This document shows positions 46,849-59,103 of a stretch of 64,000 nucleotides of DNA, piece after piece. The notes beneath the pieces are model-generated. The model was not told the origin of the DNA. It was given only the letters and a program-made list of their open reading frames with translations, and did not search any database. How positions within the stretch are numbered: position 1 is the first letter of the stretch; each line of letters starts with the position of its first letter. The DNA comes from Mimachlamys varia. Lineage: Eukaryota; Mollusca; Bivalvia; Pectinida; Pectinidae. The translations under genes and the position numbers were made by a program. The stretch lies in the NCBI GenBank assembly GCA_947623455.1, contig OX392538.1:4464001-4528000 (forward strand), given 5' to 3'.

Positions 46849-47948
46849 ACATAAATTATTATGGACCATTCTTGCAATTCTCTCAAAAGTAGTACCCTGT
46901 CATCTCAGAACTTTAAACCCAGATACCCTGTAGACTAGACGGATAAGATCTGATATTCCAGAAATATAAGGGTCTTCGGTTTTTTTTTGTATTGCATCAA
47001 CTCAATGTTGTGATTTCGACTTTTGTTTTATTTATGACGCAAGTAATTATACAGCATAGTGGACAAAATAAGCGGCAGATACCTTGCATCAATTAAATGT
47101 TTTGATTTTGACACATTATTGTTTTATTTATGACGCAAGTAATTATACAACATAGTGGACAAAATAAGCGGCAGATACCTTGCATCAATTAAATGTTTTG
47201 ATTTTGACACATTATTGTTTTATTTATGACGCTAGTAATTATACGGCAGATTCATTTTTCTAAACCCGGTTATCACTAAATATAGACAGCATTTCCAGAA
47301 CGTGTTCTGTTATCTATAGATGGAACTCCGACCCCATTTCAATACGTCATTAAGTAATATCTAACGGGAGGTTAACATCACAGTCCAGTTAATGTGTCCA
47401 TTGTTAACGTCGCAGAATGTTCTTTACACTTTCCACGCTGACTATAGCTTAGGCATTCTAGATAAGGTAAGTTATCGGCATGTCTTCCTGGCACAGAGAG
47501 CTTTGTCAGCTTACAACACGACGTCAAAAGTAAAAGTCCACTTATCCAGAAAGATAAACCGAAACTAAATTCTGAAGCAAGACTTATGATTTCAGAAATA
47601 CTGACATTTACCCTAGACACAAGTACCAACATTTCAAATAGCAACAAAGTATCTAATATTAATAAACTGATGTTATTTCTTATTGAGCTAAATATGAGTA
47701 ACTGAATTCGATAATTAGTCTGTTTGCACAGATCAAATAATCTTTATCGGTGGTTTTGTCATTATTAGGTTTTTGGCCAGTGTATCATGTTTCTGGAGTG
47801 CTAAACCAGTGTACTTGTATACTCGTTTAATTGGCCTGACGGATTATATTCTCACTAAGGATAAAAAGGAGATACACCTATAAATATATACTGCCTGTTA
47901 TAAATATATACGCAATTCATAGTTGCTACAACCTTACGTTTAAAACGG
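46849..47948. other. No confirmed gene; 86-bp duplication
   Basis: From about 46990 to 47240 a segment (GACGCAAGTAATTATACA..., GGACAAAATAAGCGGCAGAT) is tandemly repeated, two nearly identical units of 86 bp and partial flanking ones. The minus-strand frame 47378-47647 is unassigned; a strong donor-like AAG|GTAAGT lies on the plus strand at 47466/47467 without a clear exon. Confidence 0.4.
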
Positions 47949-48425
47949 AGAATACCGAAGCGTCAACAAAACCATAATCCGAACTCAAAATCGATAACAC
48001 TATGGGCAAAATATAAAAAAGGAAAGATTTAAATGGAGGCCCTTGTAAAAGTACAAGAGAATAAGACCAGGTGTTGCGGACGAGTAAGCGTTTTCTTATT
48101 TTTTTTTTTTTTTTGGGGGGGGGGGGGGGGGTTATCGACGACATCTAGGTTACATCTAACTAAATGTCACGTGGTATAAGTGAGAACTAGGGCAAAAGTT
48201 TAAACCAGAGCAAGTAGGTTTACTAATCGCATGTTGAAAAACTTATACCTTTATATCATACATAGATACGAAATATTTTTCAACAAGATAGCGACCATAA
48301 AGCTCTCTCATAGTCTTCATCAACCTGTATCTGTCGTCAGCAACCGATATCACGAAAATGAAAATCTTGAAATACAGAGAAATTGCTAGAATAACAAAAT
48401 AACTGAGGCAGGGAGTCCCAGGAGG
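47949..48425 (-). mobile_element. RT retroelement, 5'-truncated copy
   Basis: Terminus GAGAATACCGAAGCGTCAAC at the left. A long T-run followed by a G-run (about 48095-48131) has grown inside it and breaks the small 3' frame. The right end abuts a hammerhead repeat. Confidence 0.8.
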
Positions 48426-48530
48426 AGAAACAGCTGTATGGTGCAGTTTAATTCATTTTGCAGCAAACTGTATCTATTACTAAATTTAAAAGGTGCAGCA
48501 TATGGGTGTGTTACGTCATCTTTGAAAAGC
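48426..48530 (+). repeat. Hammerhead-bearing repeat, copy 3 (truncated)
   Basis: Begins GAGAAACAGCTGTATGGTGC, the 3' half of the ribozyme (GAAA, short stem III, GUA, stem I strand with one change). It continues through the shared flank to GGGTGTGTTACGTCATC. The CUGANGA/stem II half is missing at the junction with the RT element, so it cannot fold alone. Opposite orientation to the other two copies. Confidence 0.7.
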
Positions 48531-48796
48531 GGGGATGTTACTTTTAAGAAAGGGTAAGTTCACGGATTTTTTACAAATTCTACAATAACTCTTCGTTTTA
48601 AGAAACCTGTTTTACTATGTAAATCAGCACATTTTATCTATTTGATCGGGGGAAATGTCCATTAGTGTGCTTACTTGTTTTGATTGGGATGATGACTCGA
48701 TTCTCACTTTGAGGAATTGATCTTTACGTAGATCTGACAAAGATTAACATGGTGTCGTCGATAACGCAGAAGGCGCTTAATCTTCCGGAACACCTG

Positions 48797-49074
48797 GACC
48801 CGTATTCGTGAAACCGTTCTCATGCTCAAGCATGGTTTCTGTGCTCAAGCCTGTTTTCTTGAAACTTACCTTAATCATATAAACGACCACGAAGTCAATT
48901 GTAAATGTTAAAATTAGTATTCTTCGTCATGGATCCCCCCTCCCCCTCCCCCCCCCCCCCAAAAAAAAACAAATAAAACTTAGAGCTTTTAAATTAACTA
49001 TAGCCAGAACAAGAAATCAGTGTTGAGCACAAATTCCATGCTTGCGCATAAGAACGCTTTCATGAATACAGACC
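48797..49074. mobile_element. GGCCYGTATT-type MITE, copy 2, inside the RT retroelement
   Basis: Left end GACCCGTATTCGTGAAACCG; right end its reverse complement with changes; interior shared with 17555-17816 (ATAGCCAGAACAAG, TTGAGCACAAA). A long C-run followed by an A-run (48936-48969) is specific to this copy. CTG precedes it and CAG follows it. Confidence 0.8.
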
Positions 49075-49077
49075 CAG

Positions 49078-49213
49078 GCCCTGGTTTCATCAACGTTCCT
49101 TAACTTACAGAAGATCCTAAGTTAAGGAACTTATCTTAAATTGTGTACTGCTTGCCTATGGAGATTTTTAAGATAAGGAGTTACATTAAGTTAAGGAACG
49201 TTGATGAAACGGC
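49078..49213. mobile_element. Second MITE (GGTTTCATCAACGTT type)
   Basis: Near-perfect inverted repeats: GGTTTCATCAACGTTCCTTA (from 49083) and its reverse complement ending at 49210. A further inner inverted repeat (CCTAAGTTAAGGAACTTATC) sits inside. Inserted at the right border of the previous MITE; CAG and CTG flank it. Confidence 0.75.
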
Positions 49214-49345
49214 CTGGTCTTATCATCTCGTACTTTTACAATGGTCTCCCATGCAAATGTCTTTGTTTCATATTTTGTCCCTAGTTTAATCGATTTTGAG
49301 TTCAGATTATGGGTTTTTGACGCTTCTGTATTCTCTATTTGTTTT

Positions 49346-49973
49346 TTCGTAGATACGGAGACGATTCAAAACTGCTGTCACTAGTATCAGGAATCAATTG
49401 TATGATGTTTACAGTTGTATCGTCAACTACAAACAACGCACTTCCGTGATCGCACTATCCAACACGTAAACACTAGATACTGTAAGAGAGCCCTTATATA
49501 GACTATCGTTTCAAAACTCGCTTTAGTAAAGCAAACAGGATGAATTCAATGGGATTCAATATCTACTGAATAGGTTGGGTTGTCAGTCATTTATACCTTT
49601 TCTTTCATTTCCGTGTTTATAAGATATATCTGTCAACGGTAAGAATGGGTGTAGGAATTTCTGTCTTACTCCCCATATCACGTGACGTGATGTCGCTATA
49701 GCTGATTAATGACGTGATGTCACGAACTCCCATGACAACATTTGGCAGAGGCGGTGTAATAATATTAAAACCTAGGCAAAACCTGGGGGTTTTACCAAAT
49801 TTGAATACCTTTCGCTTTTTTACGTATTGCAATTACACGTGTTTTTAGATCTCGACAACAGTTGATTGATATCAGTGTGCCTATGGGGTTAAAAGTATTA
49901 TATCATGGTCTACTTCCATAATACTACTTCAAAGTCGAAATTACCATCTCATTTTCAATATACTGCAGTTCAG
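49346..49973. other. No gene seen
   Basis: Spacer without recognisable content. Confidence 0.35.
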
Positions 49974-50106
49974 TACACCTGGTCTTATTCTCTTGTACTT
50001 TTAAAAGAGTCTCCATGTAAATCTTTCCTTTGTTTATATTTTGCCCCTGGTTTAATCGATTTTGAGTTTGGATTATGATTTTGTTAATGTTTAGGAATTC
50101 TCTTAT
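49974..50106 (+). mobile_element. RT retroelement, 3'-terminal fragment
   Basis: Starts ACACCTGGTCTTATTCTCTT and ends TTTAGGAATTCTC. A 5'-truncated copy of only about 130 bp. Confidence 0.75.
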
Positions 50107-50817
50107 TAATGTTCAAACTCCGGGTAAAATTAAATGAGATTTCTGAAACGCCAACCTTATGAGTTATGAGAAACAGTAAAAACGACAAGTATCCTAAATT
50201 ATTGCTTTAGACGGACAAGTATTTCTTCTATCATCAACATCTGGCCAGCCTTGCGGTGTGTCCTGTTTGATGTCAACATTGCTATTCTTGAATGTTTCAC
50301 CAATCTGCAGCCGCAGAGATGCGTTTTTCTCTGCTCAGTTCGGCAGGCAACTGCTTTTGCGGTATTGAAGAGCATAATACGTTTTAATAATGGGCCGTAT
50401 TTGATTTTTCAGATAAAGTAGAGCAGATATCATATACTTCGGTAGTAGTGGTGGGTATCTTGATTTTAACAAGCAGACACGTTATACATTCTGCATAACA
50501 TTCATTTTTTCAAATTTCAATCACAAAAAAATAAAGATCATATCTGACTTGCCAAGAATCACTTTGTCGATACTGAACTGGATTTTTAACCGACAGTTAG
50601 AAATACTACCAATTAATTGATTTCAAAAGTTTTTCGATTAATTATCCATTACATATTGTATATCGATTATTCAGCACACGACTAATTGGTATCTATGTGT
50701 TTACTCCGAATAAGACGACTCCACTATCAGTTAACCGTAATAAGACTACTGGTTAACTGCCGACGTAAACATCTAGCAACACGAGACATCGATACAAAGT
50801 GATATGGGCTAAGAGGC

Positions 50818-51115
50818 AGCTTTTATGGTCGCCATCATGATTTCATTAAAAGAAACTATTTACATAAGCGGCATAATGGTCGATGTTGGTGTTTGTCAAC
50901 CACCAAAGGGTTTCCAACGAGGTCTCGGGATCATTGTATAATAATTTACCTGGTAGGTGTCTAGTCTACAGTGATGCAGAAAGACGTTTACCCCTAAGGA
51001 ACACCTGGTCGTGTTCTAATCATGTGTGTTTTTAAAAGTCTGTCCATTTATATCATTCTTCGGTCAATGTGATGATAGAAGATTCTTGAGTTCGGATTTG
51101 CTTTTGGTTTGAACC
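50818..51115 (+). mobile_element. RT retroelement, old diverged 3' fragment
   Basis: Recognisable by TTTTATGGTCGCCATCATG, GATGCAGAAAGACG, AACACCTGGTCGTGTTC and GAGTTCGGATT in the right order, with many substitutions. Confidence 0.55.
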
Positions 51116-51261
51116 CCTCCTCCAAGGCCACGAATGAAAAGTATTTAAAAATAAGTCAGCGACCCCGAAAAATAATTAATAAGTGACATTGCTACATTGT
51201 ATCATAACGTTACACTCAACATGCTCTTAACATATAGGTTTGTAATTCCTCACGTACTATC

Positions 51262-51440
51262 CGGTTTAACAATTCCACAATATACATTGTACTATAGTTA
51301 TTACAATTCCACAATATACATTGTACTATAGTGTATTATAATTCCACAATATACATTGTACTATAACGTATAACAAATCTACAAGATACATTGTACGATA
51401 GTGTATAACTGTTTTTGAATATGTATTGTACTTTCATGTA
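51262..51440. repeat. Short AT-rich tandem repeat, about 38-42 bp
   Basis: Four to five units of AATTCCACAATATACATTGT plus ACTATAGTGTATTAC; the units hold the partial dyad ACAATATACATTGT. Confidence 0.75.
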
Positions 51441-51736
51441 TAACAATGTAACAGTATAATTTGATTTAAACATGGATAGCAATTTCATTGTATGTAAGAT
51501 AAATTTAATAATGGTAATTATAAATGTCATATTTAAACGTCGTCGGTTGACATGCAAACACATTTATTATAGAACTTCAGAACCCGTTAAATTCTATATA
51601 TAACTTCTTTTCGTAGTTTGTAAAACACACAATGTATTCAGCCGTTGCTCCTTGAAGAGAGTATACGTGGTCCATGTTACACAAGCATGATCGATAGGGC
51701 TGAGGATGGTGATTCCTACTGATGTTTCAAAATAGT

Positions 51737-54700
51737 TGAGACATCAATGTATTACCGACTCCGTCACATAACCTGACCAGTGTCACATTAACACTGTGTG
51801 TAACAGTGGTATAATACCCGAGACATCAATGTATTACCGACTCTGTCACATAACCTGACGAGTGTCACATTCACACTGTGTGTAACAGTGGTATAATACC
51901 CGAGACATCAATGTATTACCGACTCTGTCACATAGCCTGACGAGTGTCACATTAACACTGTGTAACAGTGGTATAATACCCGAGACGTCAATGTATTACC
52001 GACTCCGTCACATCACCTGACGAGTGTCACATTAACACTGTGTAACAGTGGTATGATACCCGAGACGTCAATGTATTACCGACTCTGTCACATAACCTGA
52101 CACGTGTCACATTAACATTGTTGTAACAGTGGTATAATACCCGAGACGTCAATGTATTACCGACTTCGTCACATAACCTGACGAGTGTCACATTAACATT
52201 GTTGTAACAGTGGTATAATACCCGAGACGTCAATGTATTACCGACTCCGTCACATAACCTGACGAGTGTCACATTCACACTGTGTGTAACAGTGGTATAA
52301 TACCCGAGACGTCAATGTATTACCGACTCTGTCACATAACCTGACACGTGTCACATTAACATTGTTGTAACAGTGGTATAATACCCGAGACGTCAATGTA
52401 TTACCGACTTCGTCACATAACCTGACGAGTGTCACATTAACATTGTGTGTAACAGTGGTATAATACCCGAGACGTCAATGTATTACTGACTCCGTCACAT
52501 AACCTGACGAGTGTCCCATTAACACTGTGTGTAACAGTGGTATAATACCCGAGACGTCAATGTATTACCGACTCCGTCACATAACCTGACGAGTGTCACA
52601 TTAACACTGTGTGTAACAGTGGTATAATACCCGAGACGCCAATGTATTACCGACTCCGTCACATAACCTGACGAGTGTCACATTAACATTGTTGTAACAG
52701 TGGTATAATACCCGAGACGTCAATGTATTACCGACTCCGTCACATAACCTGACGAGTGTCACATTAACACTGTGTGTAACAGTGGTATAATACCCGAGAC
52801 GTCCATGTATTACTGACTCCGTCACATAACCTGACGAGTGTCACATTAACACTGTGTGTAACAGTGGTATAATACCCGAGACGTCCATGTATTACCGACT
52901 CCGTCACATAACCTGACGAGTGTCACATTAACACTGTGTGTAACAGTGGTATAATACCCGAGACGTCAATGTATTACCGACTTCGTCACATAACCTGACG
53001 AGTGTCACATTAACACTGTGTGTAACAGTGGTATAATACCCGAGACGTCAATGTATTACTGACTCCGTCACATAACCTGACGAGTGTCACATTAACACTG
53101 TGTGTAACAGTGGTATAATACCCGAGACGTCAATGTATTACCGACTCCGTCACATAACCTGACCAGTGTCACATTAACATTGTGTGTAACAGTGGTATGA
53201 TACCCGAGACGTCAATGTATTACTGACTCCGTCACATAACCTGACGAGTGTCACATTAACACTGTGTGTAACAGTGGTATAATAGCCGAGACGTCAATGT
53301 ATTACCGACTCCGTCACATAACCTGACCAGTGTCACATTAACATTGTGTGTAACAGTGGTATGATACCCGAGACGTCAATGTATTACCGACTCCGTCACA
53401 TAACCTGACCAGTGTCACATTAACACTGTGTGTAACAGTGGTATAATACCCGAGACGTCAATGTATTACCGACTCTGTCACATAACCTGACGAGTGTCAC
53501 ATTAACACTGTGTGTAACAGTGGTATAATACCCGAGACGTCAATGTATTACCGACTCCGTCACATAACCTGACGAGTGTCACATCAACACTGTGTGTAAC
53601 AGTGGTATAATACCCGAGACGTTAATGTATTACCGACTCCGTCTCATAACCTGACGAGTGTCACATCAACACTGTGTGTAACAGTGGTATAATACCCGAG
53701 ACGTTAATGTATTACCGACTCCGTCTCATAACCTGACGAGTGTCACATTAACACTGTGTGTAACAGTGGTATAATACCCGAGACATCAATGTATTACTGA
53801 CTCCGTCACATAACCTGACGAGTGTCACATTAACACTGTGTGTAACAGTGGTATGATACCCGAGACGCCAATGTATTACCGACTCCGTCACATAACCTGA
53901 CGAGTGTCACATTAACACTGTGTGTAACAGTGGTATAATACCCGAGACGCCAATGTATTACCGACTCCGTCTCATAACCTGACGAGTGTCACATTAACAC
54001 TGTGTGTAACAGTGGTATAATACCCGAGACATCAATGTATTACTGACTCCGTCACATAACCTGACGAGTGTCACATTAACACTGTGTGTAACAGTGGTAT
54101 AATACCCGAGACGCCAATGTATTACCGACTCCGTCTCATAACCTGACGAGTGTCACATTAACACTGTGTGTAACAGTGGTATAATACCCGAGACATCAAT
54201 GTATTACTGACTCCGTCACATAACCTGACGAGTGTCACATTAACACTGTGTGTAACAGTGGTATAATACCCGAGACATCAATGTATTACTGACTCCGTCA
54301 CATAACCTGACGAGTGTCACATTAACACTGTGTGTAACAGTGGTATGATACCCGAGACGCCAATGTATTACCGACTCCGTCACATAACCTGACGAGTGTC
54401 ACATTAACACTGTGTGTAACAGTGGTATGATACCCGAGACGCCAATGTATTACCGACTCCGTCACATAACCTGACGAGTGTCACATTAACACTGTGTGTA
54501 ACAGTGGTATAATACCCGAGACATCAATGTATTACTGACTCCGTCACATAACCTGACGAGTGTCACATTAACACTGTGTGTAACAGTGGTATAATAGCCG
54601 AGACGTCAATGTATTACCGACTCCGTCACAAAACCTGACGAGTGTCACATTAACACTGTGTGTAACAGTGGTATTATACCCTAGACGTCAATGTATTACC

Positions 54701-55003
54701 GACTCCGTCACAAAACCTGACGAGTGTCACATTAACACTGTGTGTAACAGTTGTACAATACCCGAGATGTCCATGTATTACCGACTCCGTCACATAACCT
54801 GACGAGTGTCACATTAACACTGTGTGTAACAGTGGTATAATACCCGAGACGTCAATGTATTACCTACTCTGTCACATAACCTGACGAGTGTCACATTAAC
54901 ACTGTGTGTAACAGTGGTATAATACCCGAGACGTCAATGTATTACCGACTCCGTCACATAACCTGACGAGTGTCACATTAACATTGTTGTAACAGTGGTA
55001 TAA
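51737..55003. repeat. 82-bp satellite array, about 40 units
   Basis: Unit landmarks in order: CGAGACGTCAATGTATTACC, GACTCCGTCACATAACC, TGACGAGTGTCACATTAAC, ACTGTGTGTAACAGTGGTAT, AATACC. Two dyads recur in most units: CACTGT-GTGTA-ACAGTG and TGAC-GAGT-GTCA. Units with GTTGT in place of GTGTGT are shorter. Variant combinations (GACATC/TACTGAC, GACGCC/CTCAT) recur in blocks at 53.7-54.6 kb. Minus-strand frames are the array read through. Confidence 0.95.
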
Positions 55004-55063
55004 CAAGGATCAAATCCAAAAGATGTTCCTTACTTATTTCTTATCTGTGGTCAAAAATGATTA

Positions 55064-55426
55064 CAGAATACCGAAGCGTCAACAAAACCATAATCCAAAC
55101 TCCAAATCGTAGGGGCAAAATGAGAACAAAAGACACAGGTTTACATGGAGACCCCTGCAAAAGTACAAGAGAATAAGACCAGGTGTTCCGGAAGAGTAAG
55201 CGTCTTCTGCTTCATCGACGACACCCGCCATGTAAATCTTGGTCACATCCAAGTAAACATCAAACTTAAAAACCCATCTTAAAAATCTCGATATTTAGAG
55301 CAAGCCCTAACGAATAACGAATCAACAGCGACATGTAAACACCAAAGGTTGGAGAAACAGGGATGTTGCTTTCAAGTTCACGATCGGGAAATTAAAATCG
55401 TCACGTTACGAAAAATCAAAGTCCAA
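55064..55426 (-). mobile_element. RT retroelement, 5'-truncated copy with deletions
   Basis: Terminus GAATACCGAAGCGTCAAC at the left, 60 bp after the satellite. The small 3' frame is kept (KIYMAGVVDEAEDAYSSGT). The segment after 55255 jumps over several hundred bases to the RT region (TTCACGATCGGGAAATTAAA). Confidence 0.8.
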
Positions 55427-58307
55427 TGATGTCCTTTCAAATGATTTCGTTAAATGATTTCTTACTTGTGGTCAATATGAAAGCCCAAAGGATTATATGT
55501 ACTTTATTGATTTCTTACCTATGGTCAGTATTAAAGCATATCCATTTTTAATCTCTTACCTATGGTTAGAATTAAAGCCCCCAGGATCACACATCCTTTC
55601 CGAGTTGTCATACTCCACTACGACGTCATGGCCAGCCTCAGCACCAGGTGATAATGTAGCTTATTCAAACAGCTAATTACGTTATATAGTCATATATCCC
55701 TGCTTTACATGATACCCACGACGAAATGTGGAGATAACCTTGGAATTCTGTCACAGAAAGTCTATTTTAGTAACCAGCTTGATGATTCCCTCGCCTTACA
55801 ATGCTTTAACGCTTTCCGGTGCAAATACCCTAACATAAACAGTTGTCGTTTCCACGTTGTTCCGCTGGGATCTCCTCAATGTCTGTGGTTGATTAGATTA
55901 AAATAAATTTGTTTATCAATTACGTGTGTATTTAAGACATGAAACACATGTTTCCTCACCATACGGTTTGCTTTCCACGCCCACCGGTGTATGTGAATGG
56001 CCGATTCAGATCGAAGGAATGACTTAACTAACGTATACGTTAATATATATATATATCTTATTATTTCAACGTGTTATCATCTGTAGTGCGTCGCAATGTT
56101 ACCGAAACAGTAAACTATCTAATATATATAAGTAAAAAAAGTATGATATATCGAAATGTCCTTATTCATAAATGAAATATAAATCGATACAGTTGAGCCA
56201 CGGAGCTTTTTGACAGGTTATCGTGTTTACAACCCTATCATCCACAACCTGTCAAACAATTGGTGTAAACTTGATATATATATATAAATGTCCTTATTCG
56301 CCCATGAATTACAAATCGATACAGTTGAATAGCGAATGAAGATCAAACAGTCGCCGAGCCTCTTGTCAACTTGTTGTGTGTATATTTTTTCCTCAGTACT
56401 CACACAGTTTTTTATAATCCTTCTCAAAACCAACTGGAATCAATGACTGGCACTGAATTCGGCGAATCTCCGAGTTACGTCACGTTAAACACAATAATAT
56501 TAGGATATAATATTTCCTTCCTGTTAATAAACCCATAACAGAATGTTTAAAGAACCTCGTTGGTGAGTGTTTTAGCGCCGGGTGTATTGCACCACTCTGT
56601 TACAGATCCTTTATCTAGCGGTCACACAGCTTCTCGCACAGTCTTGCTGCCAGGCCCCAGTCGGACAATACTTACGCCCTGATTTACATACGGCGGTATT
56701 GTTGGCCTAACTATCAGGCCGGTATATTTCCATTGATGGTCGTTAATTAAGGAGAATGGAACCAGTAAGCTGTGACTCATTTATTTGAAGACAAGGACAG
56801 TCAGAAAATCACCGCAAATCAGTATTGTTCTATCCGAAGATGATGTTATCTTATCGCTCCCGACGTGTATTTGTCAGTTTGACGTATGCAAGTGGCACGA
56901 GGATATGTTTTATATCATAGTCTATCGATTGCGTTTTGCTTCTTGTAACCATGATGCTAAATTATTGCTCTGAAATAAAGTGTTGGTAGTCTTAAACTTT
57001 ATAGCGATATATCAATTGGAACTGTCAAGATACCTGTTTTTAACGACATGGCAAGCGTAAAGCTAACAATGCCTATGCTATATAAATAGCAAGCTTTGTA
57101 TTCCGATTAAAACCATACGATGTTCGCGGTACACTGACAGGGCCGTTATATATTGCGCTTTGTAAACATTGTAGGTTTTCAGATTTACGTTTTAATAGTT
57201 CTGTGTGTGTGGTTAACTTCTCTTTTGTTTTGGTGAAAGAACTTTTTATCCGGCCGACATTTGTGCAATTGTCTGCACAACTGATATACAGTATATATAT
57301 ATAGGTAAACATAAAACAGCCGCACCTTGTCTGTTAGCTAAATACATTCATTCATTCATTCATTCATTCATTCATAGATTCTGTCAAGAAAATGGAATAT
57401 TAAAAGAATATCTGAAAGTTTCAAGATTTGATAATATGTTAACTTTTATCCTCCATTATGTTTTCTCGTATCATATGACAAACATAGAGTATATATCCTC
57501 ACACTATATCGTTCTCGCTTATTGAATGTATCGATATCTTATTGCAGCTATAAACATTGGTAATAACGTTTTCTTTGATGGGATTTACCAACGGATCGAA
57601 TAATTGAAGTTCTCAAACTAATTATCTTATCTATTTTTCAATCGCGTAATGAAATAAAATCGTGCCACTACATTTTGTAGTTGCATAATCCCTGATAAAG
57701 AAAAGATGAGTTCGTATATAGGCATGCCTTTTAAATCACCTTTGAAATGTTTCAACGCTGCCATTTATATTACCGAAACTATTAATCGTAGTGGCTTTAA
57801 ATTCAGATTGATAACTATAAGGTTTTTTATCAATACGTTATTTATAGCAGTACGTGCTATTTTAGATATCATCAAAAGATCATCTAGTTACACAAAGCGA
57901 CTTTACTACAAAAGGTTACCCACAAGCTGAGCATTTGAATGTTCAGGGCACCTCATAAATACCGAATAATGTTTCAATTCATTGGTATACATGTTACGGT
58001 GATTAACTTTGAATTATTTATTAAGTTCCCTGCACTATTATTGGAAGGGTAAATAATAATGCAATATAAATTTATCTTGTATCACAAAAATATGCTGATA
58101 GCGCAGAAATATTGATACCACAGAAACACATGCAGTAACATAAATACTCTTCAAACTGATAGCCACACCGAATATATATTGACAGCTTACAATTAGGTTC
58201 TAACGGGATAAACATTATGTAGCATTAGATTACCATTTCCATTGCCTAAGCACAACAATTATAAAACAACTTTTATTTTTCCAAAAACTATTTAAAAAAG
58301 AAAGTGA
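55427..58307. other. No confirmed gene; weak terminal-exon candidate at 55709-55906 (+)
   Basis: The plus-strand frame 55709-55906 includes SNQLDDSLALQCFNAFRC and ends beside an AATAAA (about 55902), with an acceptor-like CTGTCACAG at 55748-55756. I recognise no family. A clean (ATTC)n microsatellite lies at 57344-57376. Frames at 56785-56973 and 57706-57930 are unassigned. Confidence 0.3.
57344..57376. repeat. (ATTC)n microsatellite
   Basis: Seven to eight perfect ATTC units. Confidence 0.9.
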
Positions 58308-58622
58308 AAGTACCGAAGCGTCAACAAAACCATACTCCGAACTCATATCGATTAGGTGCTATATGTAAAAAATGGAGACTTTGAAAATTAATCAAATATG
58401 ACAAGATGCTTTGCTTCATCAATATCACCGCAATCGAAGTATAGGTTACATCCAAGTAAATGCCCCGTCCTCAATGTGAGATCAAAGGCATCATTCTCAA
58501 TCCCAATAAAAAGGCACCCTAGTGAGCATATTCATACCATACAAGGTGGACCAAGATGGCGACCAATTAAACTTGCTCATAATATGCATCAGTTTGTTTT
58601 TCTCGAATCCCTGTGTAGTAAA
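58308..58622 (-). mobile_element. RT retroelement, 5'-truncated copy
   Basis: Terminus TACCGAAGCGTCAACAAAAC at the left, 3' region with deletions, ending CTCGAATCCCTGTGTAG. Followed within 3 bp by the repeat that flanks the hammerhead. Confidence 0.75.
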
Positions 58623-58624
58623 TT

Positions 58625-59103
58625 TACTACGAAAATGTGTATAGTATGTACCGTGTCGCTACTCAAATGAGATAACTGAGCCAATGGAAGCTCCAGCGAT
58701 CCTCGAGGCTAAAAAATCCTCCAGCAGAGTATGCCACCCCCTATCATAAAAATGACGTAACACACACGTATGTAGACCTTTTAAATTTAGTAATAGATAC
58801 AGTATGCCGAAAAAAATGAATTAAACTGTATCATACAGCTGTTTCGACCTCTTAGGACTCTTCAATGTTGGGAATCCAATATCTCTAAACTAATGTAGAA
58901 GCTGAAGGTTCAGGTGCGTAAAACCCCTTTATTTTATCAATAAAAAAGTGTAAAATTAAACTAGTTCTGTATAATCTCATATCGTGTACTACGAAAATGT
59001 GTATACTATGTACGGTGCCACTACTCAAATGAGAAAACTGTGGCTATGGAGGCTCAAGCAAACATCGGGGACTAAAAAATCCACCAGCAGAGTATGCCAC
59101 CCC
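58625..59103 (-). repeat. Hammerhead-bearing repeat, copy 2, 1.3 tandem units of about 362 bp
   Basis: The segment 58625-58740 (TACTACGAAAATGTGTAT ... CAGAGTATGCCACCCC) recurs at 58987-59103. Between the two lies the shared hammerhead repeat (58748-58985). The arrangement is that of a 362-bp unit repeated one and a third times. Tandem units of this size with one ribozyme each are typical of hammerhead retroelements. Confidence 0.75.
58828..58868 (-). ncRNA. Hammerhead ribozyme, degraded
   Basis: On the minus strand the core reads TTGAAGA where CUGANGA is required. Stem II (GTCCT/AGGTC) has one mismatch, GAAACAGCTGTA is intact, and the stem I strands no longer match well. Probably inactive. 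It confirms that the motif belongs to the repeat. Confidence 0.7.

Larger units (their letters stand above)
48640..49345 (+). mobile_element. RT retroelement 3' fragment, interrupted by two MITEs
   Basis: Sense fragment with TTCCGGAACACCTGG ending at 48797, resuming at 49214 with CTGGTCTTATCATCTCGTAC and ending CTTCTGTATTCTC. The 417 bp between are two MITEs in a row. Confidence 0.8.
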
